A stretch of 41,136 nt of DNA from positions 1 through 41,136 of the forward strand of contig NZ_BJDH01000007.1 in assembly GCF_005405005.1 (NCBI RefSeq), given 5' to 3'. A program made the position numbers and the translations under genes. Shown here one piece after another: positions 29,304-37,739 of this stretch. Origin of the DNA: Lactiplantibacillus daoliensis (GTDB lineage Bacteria; Bacillota; Bacilli; Lactobacillales; Lactobacillaceae). Under the pieces are notes generated by a model. It did not search any database, was not told the DNA's origin, and saw only the letters and a program-made list of their open reading frames with translations. The first letter of the stretch is position 1. Each line of letters begins with the position of its first letter.

Positions 29304-30680
29304 TTAAACTTCTAATGCTGCCAAGACATTCTCTAAATGAATCCCATGACTTCCCTTTAATAATACCTCATCATCCGAATCAATGGCTTGTTTAAGATCC
29401 ACAATTAATTGTGGTTGCCCAGCGGTGGGATAATAATGGATTGCCGTTTCAGGATACTTGTCAGCTAACACTTTCGCTAAAGCCACCATGTGGGAGCCAT
29501 TCAAATAAACACTTTGGATTAAGCTGGGATCTAATTCGGTCGCCAAGCTGGCATGTAGTTCATCCGCCTGTTCACCTAATTCCAGCATATCACCCAAGAC
29601 AGCAATGCGTTTGCCGTTCGTTGGTACGGCGGAAAATGCTGCTAAAACGCGCTTAGCTGCGGTGGGATTTGAGTTATAAACGTCACTCAAAATCGCTTCA
29701 CCATCAGCACCCGTCAACCATTCGGTCCGGTTTTCGGTTGGCACAAAGCTAGCAATCGCTTTTTGTGCCGCAGCAGGACGAATGTGGAACGTATCACCAA
29801 CTAGCAGTGCTGCTAAGGCGTTATTGACATTATAAGCGCCCATCATTGGAATCGTAATCGTTTCATCTGGCCAAAGGTTCGCCTTAAAACTAGTCTTTGC
29901 CCGACTGGTTTGAACATCACTACCAGCCAATGTGTTCGTCGCGTCTAACCCAAAAGTCCGTTTGCGTTGTTCGACTGTAGCGCTACGATCTTGTAATAAT
30001 GGTTCGTCCCCATTAAAGATGAAGGTCCCATCTTCTTTCAAGCCATGGATGATTTCCATTTTGGCATCCGCGATTTTGTCCCGGGTTCCAAAGAACTCGA
30101 TGTGAGCTTCACCAATCATCGTAATAACGGCGACGTCGGGTTCGACTAATCGGCTCAAAAAGTCCAGTTCACCAAAATGATCCATACCCATTTCAACGAC
30201 AACGACTTCCGTATTTGGTTCCATACTCAATAAGGTAATCGGCACACCGATTTGATTGTTGAAGTTTGCGTGCGTTTTGGTGACGTTAAATTGTGTACTT
30301 AAAACGCTAGCAATCATATCTTTAGTCGTTGTTTTACCGTTACTCCCAGTCACCGCAACGACCTTGGGATTGATTTTCTTCAAATAATACTGTCCCAATT
30401 GTTGTAATGCCTTGAGGGTATCCGGCACTAAAATCACTGGTAGGTCAGTTGGTGCGCTGTCAGCATGGTCGCTTGCCCACAGTGTTGCCACGGCACCATT
30501 TGCAATGGCACTTTGAATAAATTGATGACCATCATTGGCCCCAATTAATGGAATAAACAATTCGCCGGCCGTTAGTTGTCGACTATCAAAAGCCACCCCG
30601 GTTACATTAACATCGGGCCAAGCCTGTTCAGCATTATCAGCTTGAACCGCCTTTGCAATTTCGGTAACTTGCATTTTCAT
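29304..30680 (-). CDS. murF: UDP-N-acetylmuramoyl-tripeptide--D-alanyl-D-alanine ligase
   Basis: Cytoplasmic Mur ligase that adds a D-Ala-D-Ala (or, in vancomycin-resistant lactobacilli, D-Ala-D-Lac) unit to UDP-MurNAc-tripeptide. The 458-residue product has the N-terminal substrate domain with GVAFDSRQLTAGELFIPL, the ATP loop AVTGSNGKTTTKDMIA near 108-123, and the VEMGMDHFGEL segment. A C-terminal rotating domain follows, with VYNSNPTA and GDMLELG motifs. Start ATG 30680 is preceded by GGAGAG ten bases upstream. Longer in-frame readings start before or at the promoter. It is monocistronic, with an extended -10 promoter at 30791-30799. Which depsipeptide it uses cannot be read directly. Confidence 0.96.
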   Translation of the reverse strand: MKMQVTEIAKAVQADNAEQAWPDVNVTGVAFDSRQLTAGELFIPLIGANDGHQFIQSAIANGAVATLWASDHADSAPTDLPVILVPDTLKALQQLGQYYLKKINPKVVAVTGSNGKTTTKDMIASVLSTQFNVTKTHANFNNQIGVPITLLSMEPNTEVVVVEMGMDHFGELDFLSRLVEPDVAVITMIGEAHIEFFGTRDKIADAKMEIIHGLKEDGTFIFNGDEPLLQDRSATVEQRKRTFGLDATNTLAGSDVQTSRAKTSFKANLWPDETITIPMMGAYNVNNALAALLVGDTFHIRPAAAQKAIASFVPTENRTEWLTGADGEAILSDVYNSNPTAAKRVLAAFSAVPTNGKRIAVLGDMLELGEQADELHASLATELDPSLIQSVYLNGSHMVALAKVLADKYPETAIHYYPTAGQPQLIVDLKQAIDSDDEVLLKGSHGIHLENVLAALEV

Positions 30681-30790
30681 ATGAATTAAACTCTCCATTC
30701 GTGGTAACCATCTGTTGGCTACCAAATTACTGACTAATATGTCGTAGATTTCTCGTATAGCTAGATTAATTTTAGCTACTCGCATTTGAA

Positions 30791-30799
30791 ATTATACCA
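30791..30799 (-). promoter_or_regulatory. murF promoter (extended -10)
   Basis: On the minus strand TGGTATAAT (30799 to 30791) gives TGn plus a perfect TATAAT. The -35 region (30819 to 30814, TAGAGT) is poor. The 5' untranslated region would be about 100 bases. Confidence 0.6.
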
Positions 30800-30854
30800 C
30801 TTTGGCGCATTAGACTCTATGGACGAGCCTAATTGAGTTTACTTTCATCGACAC

Positions 30855-30895
30855 AAAAAATCGCCATCAAGTTGATTGAACATAACCTGATGACG
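30855..30895 (-). terminator. Terminator distal to repeat copy B
   Basis: Stem TCGtCATCA / TGATGgCGA on the minus strand with an inner GGTT/AACT pairing, followed by six T residues. It lies nearly 500 bases after the stop at 31377, on the far side of the structured repeat. A minus-strand transcript of that gene would therefore carry the whole repeat as 3' untranslated region. Confidence 0.7.
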
Positions 30896-30932
30896 AACCG
30901 TATTTTAGTTTAAGTTTGAAAGGTACAAATTT

Positions 30933-31327
30933 AGCGCTCCGTCAGTCAAAACCAGTGTGCTGTGGGGGACGGTGCCAGCCGAAGTACGGTCTGCCGCCTC
31001 AATTCCAAGCCGACAAAACACGTCTTTGAATTGCCCCGCAAGATCGGTCAGCCAAGAACGCCGACTAATCTTGCCGACACTGCACACTGATTTTGACTGA
31101 CTCCGCTAAGCGTAAACAACTTCAAAACTACTGATTAGTTGGAGGTTGTTGCTGATAGCATCGGACGTGCTGGTGGCGTTAGACCGGCGTTTCTTTTGCC
31201 GGCCTTACACCACGGACGGCCCGGGAGATTTGCGGTTTTGGCAAAGCTTTCGGGCGAGGTTCAAGACGTTTCTAAGGCTTGAACCGGTCCCTCGTCCGCA
31301 TGTTATCGGCAACAACCGGAAGCGGCA
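30933..31327 (-). repeat. Two-module structured intergenic repeat, copy B
   Basis: A 395-bp inverted copy of the element at 8467-8870. In element sense (minus strand) module 1 is closed by 31293-31313 with 31148-31167, and module 2 by 31078-31101 with 30941-30964. The inner hairpin is 31063-31074 with 31038-31049. Several substitutions relative to copy A keep pairing: in the inner stem a G-C pair becomes A-T (31072 with 31040), and in the outer stem a G-C pair also becomes A-T. The central stretch between modules differs from copy A. It lies between murF and the gene at 31377. No protein is encoded. Confidence 0.85.
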
Positions 31328-31376
31328 ATTTTTAACTTTCAATCTTTAGTTAACTTAATTAAAGCCCACGTTTAAC

Positions 31377-32156
31377 TTAGAGATGGTCTTCAAAAGCCAG
31401 CTTATCATGAACTTGCAAGCCCCACTCGCCGGAAACCAAGTTGAATTGCAACGTTGCCACATTGTGGGTTCGCCGATTCTCATCGGTGCGGGCAGGATCG
31501 AAGACTTCGATATCATCATTAGCCATTTCCGTGTGTACCGGCACTAATAGTTGCCGTTGCCGAATCATCGATTGATCAAAATAGATGAACAACCCATCCG
31601 ACATTAAGCGAACTAGCTGTTTCAGAATGGCTTCCGGCACTTTTGGCACCCTCAGTGAGCGTGTAAACATCCGCCGACCACGGTACGCAGCCAACGTATG
31701 TCGTACGATTGCGGCACTCAACACATGACTGAACGCTGAAATATAATAGAAATAAAGTTTAATCCCACCATTACGTTGCTCCAAAAAGACGTAATGATTG
31801 CGTAACTTATAATTGAAAGGTGAACGAATCGGGCGATCCATATGCCCAAGGTAGAGTAACTCAGCAATTTCCGAAGCAGTCAAAAAGTCTAGGTCCCCGA
31901 CTTCATCGTAGTCTAGCCATTTGACTGGTAGTGGATGCGTCTGTAACAAATAACGCCGAATTTCATTCTCGTCATTAATGACATTCAGACCAGTATGCGC
32001 GTTAACCGCATGATCCTCATCATCCACACCAACCAGTGAAACTAGGTTTTCTGGCAAGCGTTTCACGCCGTGCACAAAATCGCTCTGGTCGATGCCATAA
32101 GCAAAGACTAAATTATCAAGTTTTTCTAAATTGGCGTATATATATCTGCGTTGCAC
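31377..32156 (-). CDS. Conserved protein of unknown function
   Basis: I do not recognise a family. The product has about 259 residues, is soluble in appearance and shows no signal peptide or clear membrane helix. It is rich in basic and aromatic residues (KLRNHYVFLEQRNGGIKLYF, YYISAFSHVLSAAIVRH). A segment near the middle (YDEVGDLDFLTASEIAELLY) looks like a small helical motif. It is probably a lactobacillus-specific conserved gene between htpX and murF. The start is uncertain: GTG 32156 (begins MQRRYIYANL) has GAGTGAG just upstream and is preferred, but GTG 32165 is possible. A TATAAT at 32189-32194 marks a likely promoter. Its transcript appears to run through repeat copy B to a distant terminator. 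Confidence 0.8.
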   Translation of the reverse strand: MQRRYIYANLEKLDNLVFAYGIDQSDFVHGVKRLPENLVSLVGVDDEDHAVNAHTGLNVINDENEIRRYLLQTHPLPVKWLDYDEVGDLDFLTASEIAELLYLGHMDRPIRSPFNYKLRNHYVFLEQRNGGIKLYFYYISAFSHVLSAAIVRHTLAAYRGRRMFTRSLRVPKVPEAILKQLVRLMSDGLFIYFDQSMIRQRQLLVPVHTEMANDDIEVFDPARTDENRRTHNVATLQFNLVSGEWGLQVHDKLAFEDHL

Positions 32157-32188
32157 CGGACTCACTCTTTCAATAACTATTTATTTAT

Positions 32189-32194
32189 ATTATA
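32189..32194 (-). promoter_or_regulatory. -10 element before the 31377 gene
   Basis: Perfect TATAAT on the minus strand (32194 to 32189). The best -35 at 17 bases is only CAGCTA. It lies in the 68-base gap after the htpX stop. Confidence 0.4.
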
Positions 32195-32224
32195 AGCCGT
32201 CCACTTACAAATAGCTGGCTTTTA

Positions 32225-33124
32225 TCACATTTTTTCTAAACGCGCGATGCGATCAGCCATTGGTGGATGTGTTTCAAACAGATGCGTCCACGTTTTCTTA
32301 GCCTTAAACGGATCCGAAATATATAAGGCTGCACTGCTGGGATCAGCTTGTTGCATGGGTTGACTATCATCAATTTTCGTTAATGCATCAATTAAGCCTT
32401 TCGGGTTCCGAGTCAATTCAACCCCACCCGCATCGGCTAAATATTCACGATTACGTGACAAGGCCATCTGCACCAAACTAGCCGCTAACGGTGCCAACAC
32501 AATCACGATCACGGACAAGAGCATTAAGAGAATCTGGATACTCCCATTACTGTCACGATCGTTATCTCGCCGACGACCACCGCCCCACCAGAAGGAGTTA
32601 AGCCCCCAGTTGACCAGTAAACTAATCGCTGCCGTCAACGCCAGCGCAATCGTTTGAAGTCGAATGTCGTAATTACGGACGTGGGTCATTTCATGACCGA
32701 TGACGCCTTCCATTTCTTCTCGATTCAAACGTGCCTGGATACCCGTTGTGACTGCAACCGCGGCATGTTCCGGATTATTTCCCGTGGCAAAGGCATTCGG
32801 GCTCTCATCATCAATGATAAAAACTCGTGGCATTGGAACTTTGGCAACTAAAGCCATATCTTCCACAATATGCCAAAGTTCAGGATCATCATCCGCGGAA
32901 TGCAACTCACGCGCATGATTCATCCCCATGACCACATCCGTCGACTGACCAATCATGATACCGGTATAGACGAGTGCAACAATGACCGCCATCACAAGCC
33001 CCGCCGTCGCACTATCAAAAAATACATATCCCACTGCCGCGCCAATAATAGCCACTAACACGACAAAAGCGGCCATCACGTAAACCGTGTGCCGCTTGTT
33101 GCGGGCAATTTGCTCAAATAACAT
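32225..33124 (-). CDS. htpX: HtpX-type membrane zinc metalloprotease
   Basis: M48-family membrane protease that takes part in quality control of membrane proteins. The 299-residue product has two N-terminal membrane segments (about 15-35 and 38-58), the zinc site HEMTH at 144-148, two more hydrophobic segments (about 158-176 and 196-220), and the third-ligand motif [10 protein letters not shown]. Start ATG 33124 is eight bases after AGAGG; an in-frame ATG two codons earlier is only two bases from that site. lemA ends 11 bases upstream, and the lemA-htpX pair is widely conserved, which suggests one operon. An N-terminal linker with [11 protein letters not shown] lies between membrane segments. 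Confidence 0.95.
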   Translation of the reverse strand: MLFEQIARNKRHTVYVMAAFVVLVAIIGAAVGYVFFDSATAGLVMAVIVALVYTGIMIGQSTDVVMGMNHARELHSADDDPELWHIVEDMALVAKVPMPRVFIIDDESPNAFATGNNPEHAAVAVTTGIQARLNREEMEGVIGHEMTHVRNYDIRLQTIALALTAAISLLVNWGLNSFWWGGGRRRDNDRDSNGSIQILLMLLSVIVIVLAPLAASLVQMALSRNREYLADAGGVELTRNPKGLIDALTKIDDSQPMQQADPSSAALYISDPFKAKKTWTHLFETHPPMADRIARLEKM

Positions 33125-33135
33125 GGGCATAACCT

Positions 33136-33696
33136 CTAATCATCGAATGTCACTTTCGGTGCTTCTTTTTCTGCTTCTGGAACGGCCAAGAATTCAACTT
33201 TTTCAAAGTGATGAACACCAGCAACCAAGTTAGATGGAAATTGTTGTAACTTCATGTTGTAACTTGCGGCACTGGAGTTGAAGAGTTGCCGTGAATAAGC
33301 AATCTTATTTTCGGTGTTACTTAATTCTTCCATTAATTTGCTAAATTCTTGATTAGCCTTCAAATCTGGATAGTTTTCAGCTAAAGCAAAGATACTCTTT
33401 AAAGAACTCGTCAATTGATCAGAAACGGCCATCGCTTGTTCATGATCGCCACTAGGAATCTGAGTCATTTGGTTACGTAACGAAACCACTTGTTCTAAGG
33501 TACTCTTTTCATGCTTCGCGTACCCTTTTACCGTGCTAACCAAATTAGGAATCAAATCATTACGACGTTTTAATTGGACGTCAATTTGGCTCCAGGCTTC
33601 TTGCGTATACATCCGTGACTTGACCAGGCCGTTATAAATAACGACATAAATAGCAACCAAGATCAGGATGACCGCGATAATAATTAATCCAACCAT
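33136..33696 (-). CDS. lemA: LemA family protein
   Basis: Membrane-anchored helical protein of unclear function, commonly paired with htpX. The 186-residue product has one N-terminal membrane helix (about 3-22, [20 protein letters not shown]). The conserved LemA helical domain follows: [20 protein letters not shown], then [20 protein letters not shown] and [16 protein letters not shown]. The start is ATG 33696 with GAGGGGG nine bases upstream; an adjoining TTG one codon earlier is ignored. It lies 11 bases before htpX. The only candidate promoter in the 79-base gap after srtA is TTGACG...TATTAT with a short 15-base spacer. Confidence 0.93.
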   Translation of the reverse strand: MVGLIIIAVILILVAIYVVIYNGLVKSRMYTQEAWSQIDVQLKRRNDLIPNLVSTVKGYAKHEKSTLEQVVSLRNQMTQIPSGDHEQAMAVSDQLTSSLKSIFALAENYPDLKANQEFSKLMEELSNTENKIAYSRQLFNSSAASYNMKLQQFPSNLVAGVHHFEKVEFLAVPEAEKEAPKVTFDD

Positions 33697-33775
33697 CAAG
33701 TGAGACCCCCTCTAATAATCTTGTACCCTTCTATTGTAACGTGAAATAATACAAACCGCTGTCAGACGTCAAAAT

Positions 33776-34480
33776 TTAATATTTGTTATTAAAGTGACTC
33801 GTAAACGATTTTTGAACAGTAGCTGGTGCACGATCAAAAGTCCATTGTTGCACGTACTTCCCCTGAATCATCAGTCGGCCCGCGCCTGTCTTATCACAGG
33901 TAATCAGTGTGACCAACTTCTGCCCAGGAACATCATTAATGACTTGGACGTCAGTCGCTTTAATAAAGGTCCGCTCACTCGTCTTGTAAGCATAGATCTT
34001 TTTGGCATCTGACAAGTAAATCATCTGACCAACTTTACTCTTATAGTATAGCGGACTGAACAACGCCCCATGTTTAATCATATGATGACCAGCCAAGGTG
34101 TAATTGCCCGTCCCCATCGTTTGGTCTGCCTTCATCGTTCCAGCAGCCAGGGCTAACGTTTCGTTGCTAACCCCTTTGCCAATCGGTAAGTACAGATCAA
34201 CCGACGGAATTGAAATGGACCCAATCACATTAATTGAGCTTTTATTCAAACGAGCCTTGGCGACTGTTTGAAAGTCTAACGACTTGACCTTTGTAAAGTC
34301 AAAATTACCTTTTTTCTTGGTGTTCTTAGCGACTGTCTTCGTCGTAACCGTTGGCGCATACGAACTGACCAACCAACTCTTAATTTGTTCATTGAAAATC
34401 AACGCTAAAGACAACGCAATCAGAAGCACAAATACCACGCGGCCTAACCACTTTAACGCCGGATGCCGTTTCGGCTGCAT
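33776..34480 (-). CDS. srtA: Class A sortase
   Basis: Membrane-bound transpeptidase that cleaves LPxT motifs and links surface proteins to peptidoglycan. The 234-residue product has a single N-terminal membrane segment (about 14-32). The catalytic triad of the family is H132 (LAGHHM), C195 (TLITC) and R202 (GRLMIQG). The start is ATG 34480, which has GGGAG eight bases upstream; the 234-residue length matches that remembered for L. plantarum SrtA. In-frame ATG and GTG codons 5 and 9 codons earlier are less well placed. It is transcribed away from the release-factor-like gene. The two LPXTG proteins in this window are likely substrates. Confidence 0.95.
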   Translation of the reverse strand: MQPKRHPALKWLGRVVFVLLIALSLALIFNEQIKSWLVSSYAPTVTTKTVAKNTKKKGNFDFTKVKSLDFQTVAKARLNKSSINVIGSISIPSVDLYLPIGKGVSNETLALAAGTMKADQTMGTGNYTLAGHHMIKHGALFSPLYYKSKVGQMIYLSDAKKIYAYKTSERTFIKATDVQVINDVPGQKLVTLITCDKTGAGRLMIQGKYVQQWTFDRAPATVQKSFTSHFNNKY

Positions 34481-34613
34481 TTTCCCATCTCCCATACTCT
34501 TAACCACTCTAACAATTGCGGTCTACGGTAAATATACCTTAATTAGGCTGAATAAGAAAGTACCGAACTCAACTTTTTTATCAATTATTCACAACTTATG
34601 CAAAGTATAATCA

Positions 34614-34642
34614 TTGATTAATACAATTGAACCTGTTATGCT
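34614..34642 (+). promoter_or_regulatory. Promoter of the release-factor-like gene
   Basis: TTGATT (34614-34619), a 17-base spacer, and TATGCT (34637-34642) preceded by TGT, an extended -10. The 5' untranslated region would be about 27 bases. Confidence 0.65.
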
Positions 34643-34676
34643 AGTATTATCAACTAAAGAAAGTAGGTTGGACCCT

Positions 34677-35810
34677 ATGGATATCATGGTAAAAAATGAT
34701 CTTAACCAATTAATGCAACAGCGCGATGCTGGACCATTCATCGCCATCTATCTAAATACTGAAGCTGTTTTAAACGACTTAACGCACCGCCGCTTGCAAC
34801 TCAAGCAACTCGTGACTGAAGCCGAGAACCAGTTGGCCCAACACTTTCCCAAAACCGATTTTACTCCCTTTAAAAAGCAACTAGATACCTTAACCAACGA
34901 TAACGCTTTTTGGTTGCAACATACTGGCCCACAAACTGGCCTAATCGTAAATGCCGACACCCTACGGATTTTTGACTTACAGATTCCAACGAAAAATCAC
35001 GTTAGCGTTAATAGTATGCCGCCAATTCGGCCAATCTTAGCCGACCGTCAGCATCAGTTCGACTTCGACTTACTGGCAATCAGTGAAACGTCAATGGCTC
35101 TCTATCATCAACGTCAAGGTGACTTTGTCGAAGTCATTTTACCAGCAGACGCCCCCGCGACAATGAAACAAGCTCTAGGCGAAGAAAAACGCGGCGGTGA
35201 TTTAAACTTTAACAGTAGTCCAACGCATGGGGTTAACTACCACGGGCATAATGCTAAAGCCGAAGAACGGGCTGTTGATCAACGGAACTATTATTTACAA
35301 GTTGACCAGTATGTTCGCGAATGTTCGCAGGCGACGCAGCGGCCACTCATTTTAATGGGCTTACCCACTAACCAAGCCACGTATCGCAAACTCAGCAAAA
35401 ATCCGTACCTGTCACAACATCTAATGGTCGACCGCTCACCGAGTGGGTTAACCACTGCTGAAATTCAGACAGCAACGGAACCCGTGCAGACAAAATGGCA
35501 CACGCAATTAGCGGATATCTTGTTGGAACGTTACGATGACGCCAAATCACGTCAGTTGGCAATCGACGATCCATTCGACATGATCACACCGGCTTTACAC
35601 GGTCGCATCGATACGTTGATTGTTGCGGATGATGCTCAAGTTAGTGGGACCATGAACTCAGATGGCTTGCAAACAACTGGCATGGCCTTGCCTGACAACT
35701 TAATCGATGATTTAGTCGACGTGGTTATGAGCAAACAAGGTCAAATTCGGATTATTCCGAGCGACCGGATGCCTACCGAAACTGCCGCATTAGCGTTACT
35801 ACGCTACTAA
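34677..35810 (+). CDS. Archaeo-eukaryotic release factor-like protein (baeRF-type)
   Basis: Soluble 377-residue protein. Its layout resembles the bacterial archaeo-eukaryotic release factor families proposed for ribosome-associated or stress roles. Residues 1-130 form an N-terminal alpha/beta domain (PFIAIYLNTE). A segment near 140-175 (FDLLAISETSMALYHQRQGDF) resembles the eRF1 second domain. A Gly/His/Asn-rich loop follows near 180-200 (HGVNYHGHNAKAEERAVDQR), then a C-terminal domain with DTLIVADDAQVSG. I see no GGQ motif, so peptide release is not assured. Start ATG 34677 has TAGGTTGG upstream. It has its own promoter and shares a bidirectional terminator with rpmE2. The assignment rests on overall pattern recall and is moderate. 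Confidence 0.65.
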   Translation: MDIMVKNDLNQLMQQRDAGPFIAIYLNTEAVLNDLTHRRLQLKQLVTEAENQLAQHFPKTDFTPFKKQLDTLTNDNAFWLQHTGPQTGLIVNADTLRIFDLQIPTKNHVSVNSMPPIRPILADRQHQFDFDLLAISETSMALYHQRQGDFVEVILPADAPATMKQALGEEKRGGDLNFNSSPTHGVNYHGHNAKAEERAVDQRNYYLQVDQYVRECSQATQRPLILMGLPTNQATYRKLSKNPYLSQHLMVDRSPSGLTTAEIQTATEPVQTKWHTQLADILLERYDDAKSRQLAIDDPFDMITPALHGRIDTLIVADDAQVSGTMNSDGLQTTGMALPDNLIDDLVDVVMSKQGQIRIIPSDRMPTETAALALLRY

Positions 35811-35829
35811 ACTCTAGAAAAATTATCTC

Positions 35830-35867
35830 AAAAAAAGCCAGCCGACAAATTGTCGGCTGGCTTTTTT
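35830..35867. terminator. Bidirectional terminator between baeRF gene and rpmE2
   Basis: Perfect stem AAAAAAGCCAGCCGACA / TGTCGGCTGGCTTTTTT with a four-base loop. A and T runs on both sides let it stop both converging transcripts. Confidence 0.9.
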
Positions 35868-35877
35868 AATTCGATGC

Positions 35878-36123
35878 TTATTTGAGACCGTATTTTTTGT
35901 TGAAACGATCGACCGCACCATCGGCTTTGGTGAACTTTTGTTTACCAGTGTAGAATGGATGTGAGTCTGAAGTAACTTCGACCCGGATTAATGGGTAAGT
36001 GTTACCGTCTTCCCATTCAACAGTTTCGTCAGACGTTGCTGTTGAACCAGAGATGAACTTGAAACCAGTTGTTGAATCTTGGAAAACAACTTGGTGGTAA
36101 TCTGGATGGATTCCTTTTTGCAT
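35878..36123 (-). CDS. rpmE2: Ribosomal protein bL31, type B
   Basis: Component of the 50S subunit that bridges the head of 30S. The 81-residue protein begins [16 protein letters not shown] and lacks the CxxC zinc-binding cysteines of the standard form. It ends in the type B pattern [27 protein letters not shown] (given in parts: [19 protein letters not shown]). Type B L31 is typically used when zinc is limiting, or constitutively in lactobacilli that lack the other form. Start ATG 36123 has AAGGAG upstream. The gene follows rho by 136 bases and ends at a bidirectional terminator. It is named rpmE2 here; some genomes call it rpmE. Confidence 0.97.
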   Translation of the reverse strand: MQKGIHPDYHQVVFQDSTTGFKFISGSTATSDETVEWEDGNTYPLIRVEVTSDSHPFYTGKQKFTKADGAVDRFNKKYGLK

Positions 36124-36230
36124 AATATTACGCTCCTTTGCCCTGAATCATTTGCTGAAACAGAGATTATCATTTGTTTTAAATCAACCTTTGTATTCTA
36201 TCATATCTGCTAATTGCCCGTCAAGAGTCT

Positions 36231-36250
36231 GCCAGTTAGCAATAACTGGC
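36231..36250 (-). terminator. Hairpin after rho (weak terminator candidate)
   Basis: Perfect eight-base stem GCCAGTTA / TAACTGGC with a four-base loop, 10 bases after the rho stop. No T run follows on the minus strand. It may be a weak terminator, a 3' stabiliser, or part of the rpmE2 leader. Confidence 0.35.
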
Positions 36251-36259
36251 TGCCCAATC

Positions 36260-37558
36260 TTATCGACGAGGTTTCCGCCGTACGGTTGAGCCACCACCAA
36301 TTTTCAAACTACCTAAATCATGCAGAAAATCTGTATTGGTCTTGGAATGCTTCAAAAATTGTAATAATTGTTCCGTATACTCCAACGAATTGCCACCCAT
36401 CGAGCGACGAATTTGCCAAACTGGCTCCAACGCAGCTTTTCTGAGTAATAACTCTTCTTTTCGGGTGCTGGATTGCTTCAAATCTAAAGCTGGAAAGACC
36501 CGCCGTTCCGCTAATTCACGCGATAACTGCAATTCAGAGTTCCCGGTTCCTTTAAATTCTTCATAGATCATGTCGTCCATCCGGCTGCCGGTTTCGACAA
36601 GGGCCGTGCCTAAAATCGTTAGGCTACCGCCCTCTTCAATATTACGAGCCGAACCAAAGAAGCGCTTTGGCTTATAGAAGGCTGTTGGATCTAGTCCCCC
36701 GGAAAGCGTCCGGCCACTCGATGGCATCGTTAAATTATAAGCCCGCGTCAGCCGAGTAATCGAATCCAACAAAATAATGACATCTTGCTTATCTTCAACT
36801 AAGCGCCGAGCACGTTCTAAAACTAATTCCGCCACCCGAACATGATTTTGGGGCTGTTGATCAAAAGTTGAGCTGACCACTTCACCCTTGATCGACCGTT
36901 CCAAATCGGTAACTTCTTCGGGTCGTTCATCAATCAGTAACATGATCAATTTGGCAGCCGGATAGTTCGTCATAATGCCATTAGCAATATTTTTGAGTAA
37001 TGTCGTTTTACCAGCTTTTGGCGGCGCCACGATCAAGCCCCGTTGACCGAAACCAATTGGCACAAACGTATCGATCAAGCGCGTCGATAGCGTTTGGGGC
37101 GTCGTTGAGAGCTTAATTTGCCGATTCGGATAAAGCGGCGTTAAAGCTGGAAAATGGGGCCGTTGACGGGCTTCATTAGGATCTTTGCCATTAACAGTTC
37201 CGACACGCATCAGGCCATAATAACGTTCATTAGGCTTAGGTGGCCGGGCCTGCCCTGCAACATAATCCCCATTTCGCAACCCAAAACGGTGAATTTGGGA
37301 CTGGGAAATGTAAATATCTTCTTGTGAAGGGCCATAATTAATCGGCCGCAAAAAACCGTAGCCTTCCTGTCCAATAATTTCGAGGACACCCTCCATTTGG
37401 ACAAAGCCACGTTTTTTGTCTTGTTCTCGTAAAACTGCCAGCGATAATTCCTTTTTATTCATCTGTGAATAATATTGGATCTTGTAGTCACGGGCATAGG
37501 TATAAATTTCCTTGAGTGTTTTCTGCTCAAGATCGTGCATCGTTAAAATCTTTTCCAT
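36260..37558 (-). CDS. rho: Transcription termination factor Rho
   Basis: Hexameric RNA-dependent ATPase that ends transcription at rut-dependent sites. The 432-residue product has the N-terminal helix domain, a cold-shock-like RNA-binding domain (about 50-125, [18 protein letters not shown]), and the RecA-like ATPase core with Walker [12 protein letters not shown] near 180 and Walker [12 protein letters not shown]. The Q/R-loop region contains [20 protein letters not shown]. No insertion or truncation is seen. The start is ATG 37558, preceded by GAAAGAG eight bases upstream; an in-frame GTG two codons earlier is not favoured. murA ends about 180 bases upstream. That gap holds an inverted repeat TCCTGCT/AGCAGGA but no gene. 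Confidence 0.97.
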   Translation of the reverse strand: MEKILTMHDLEQKTLKEIYTYARDYKIQYYSQMNKKELSLAVLREQDKKRGFVQMEGVLEIIGQEGYGFLRPINYGPSQEDIYISQSQIHRFGLRNGDYVAGQARPPKPNERYYGLMRVGTVNGKDPNEARQRPHFPALTPLYPNRQIKLSTTPQTLSTRLIDTFVPIGFGQRGLIVAPPKAGKTTLLKNIANGIMTNYPAAKLIMLLIDERPEEVTDLERSIKGEVVSSTFDQQPQNHVRVAELVLERARRLVEDKQDVIILLDSITRLTRAYNLTMPSSGRTLSGGLDPTAFYKPKRFFGSARNIEEGGSLTILGTALVETGSRMDDMIYEEFKGTGNSELQLSRELAERRVFPALDLKQSSTRKEELLLRKAALEPVWQIRRSMGGNSLEYTEQLLQFLKHSKTNTDFLHDLGSLKIGGGSTVRRKPRR

Positions 37559-37739
37559 TATCACTGCTCTTTCTCAGCTTGTGATTGGCAAGCGCTAAAC
37601 CGGTCTAATCCTGCTCAATTTTTGGTTAACTGCAAAGTTCTTCCTAACGTTTTTTGATTAGCAGGAATTTTGTCAGCTCGTCGAAACGTACTCAGCCAAA
37701 CTGAAGGCTGCGGTTAAGGCACCTTCAACCCGTTTGACT

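Noticed and set aside
31146-31349. Open frames inside the structured repeat
   Set aside because: They are not conserved in the other copy, lack ribosome binding sites, and the copies differ in ways that keep pairing rather than codons.
36231-36250. Hairpin after rho as a full intrinsic terminator
   Set aside because: The stem is perfect but there is no T run. It is listed only as a weak candidate; rho and rpmE2 may be co-transcribed.
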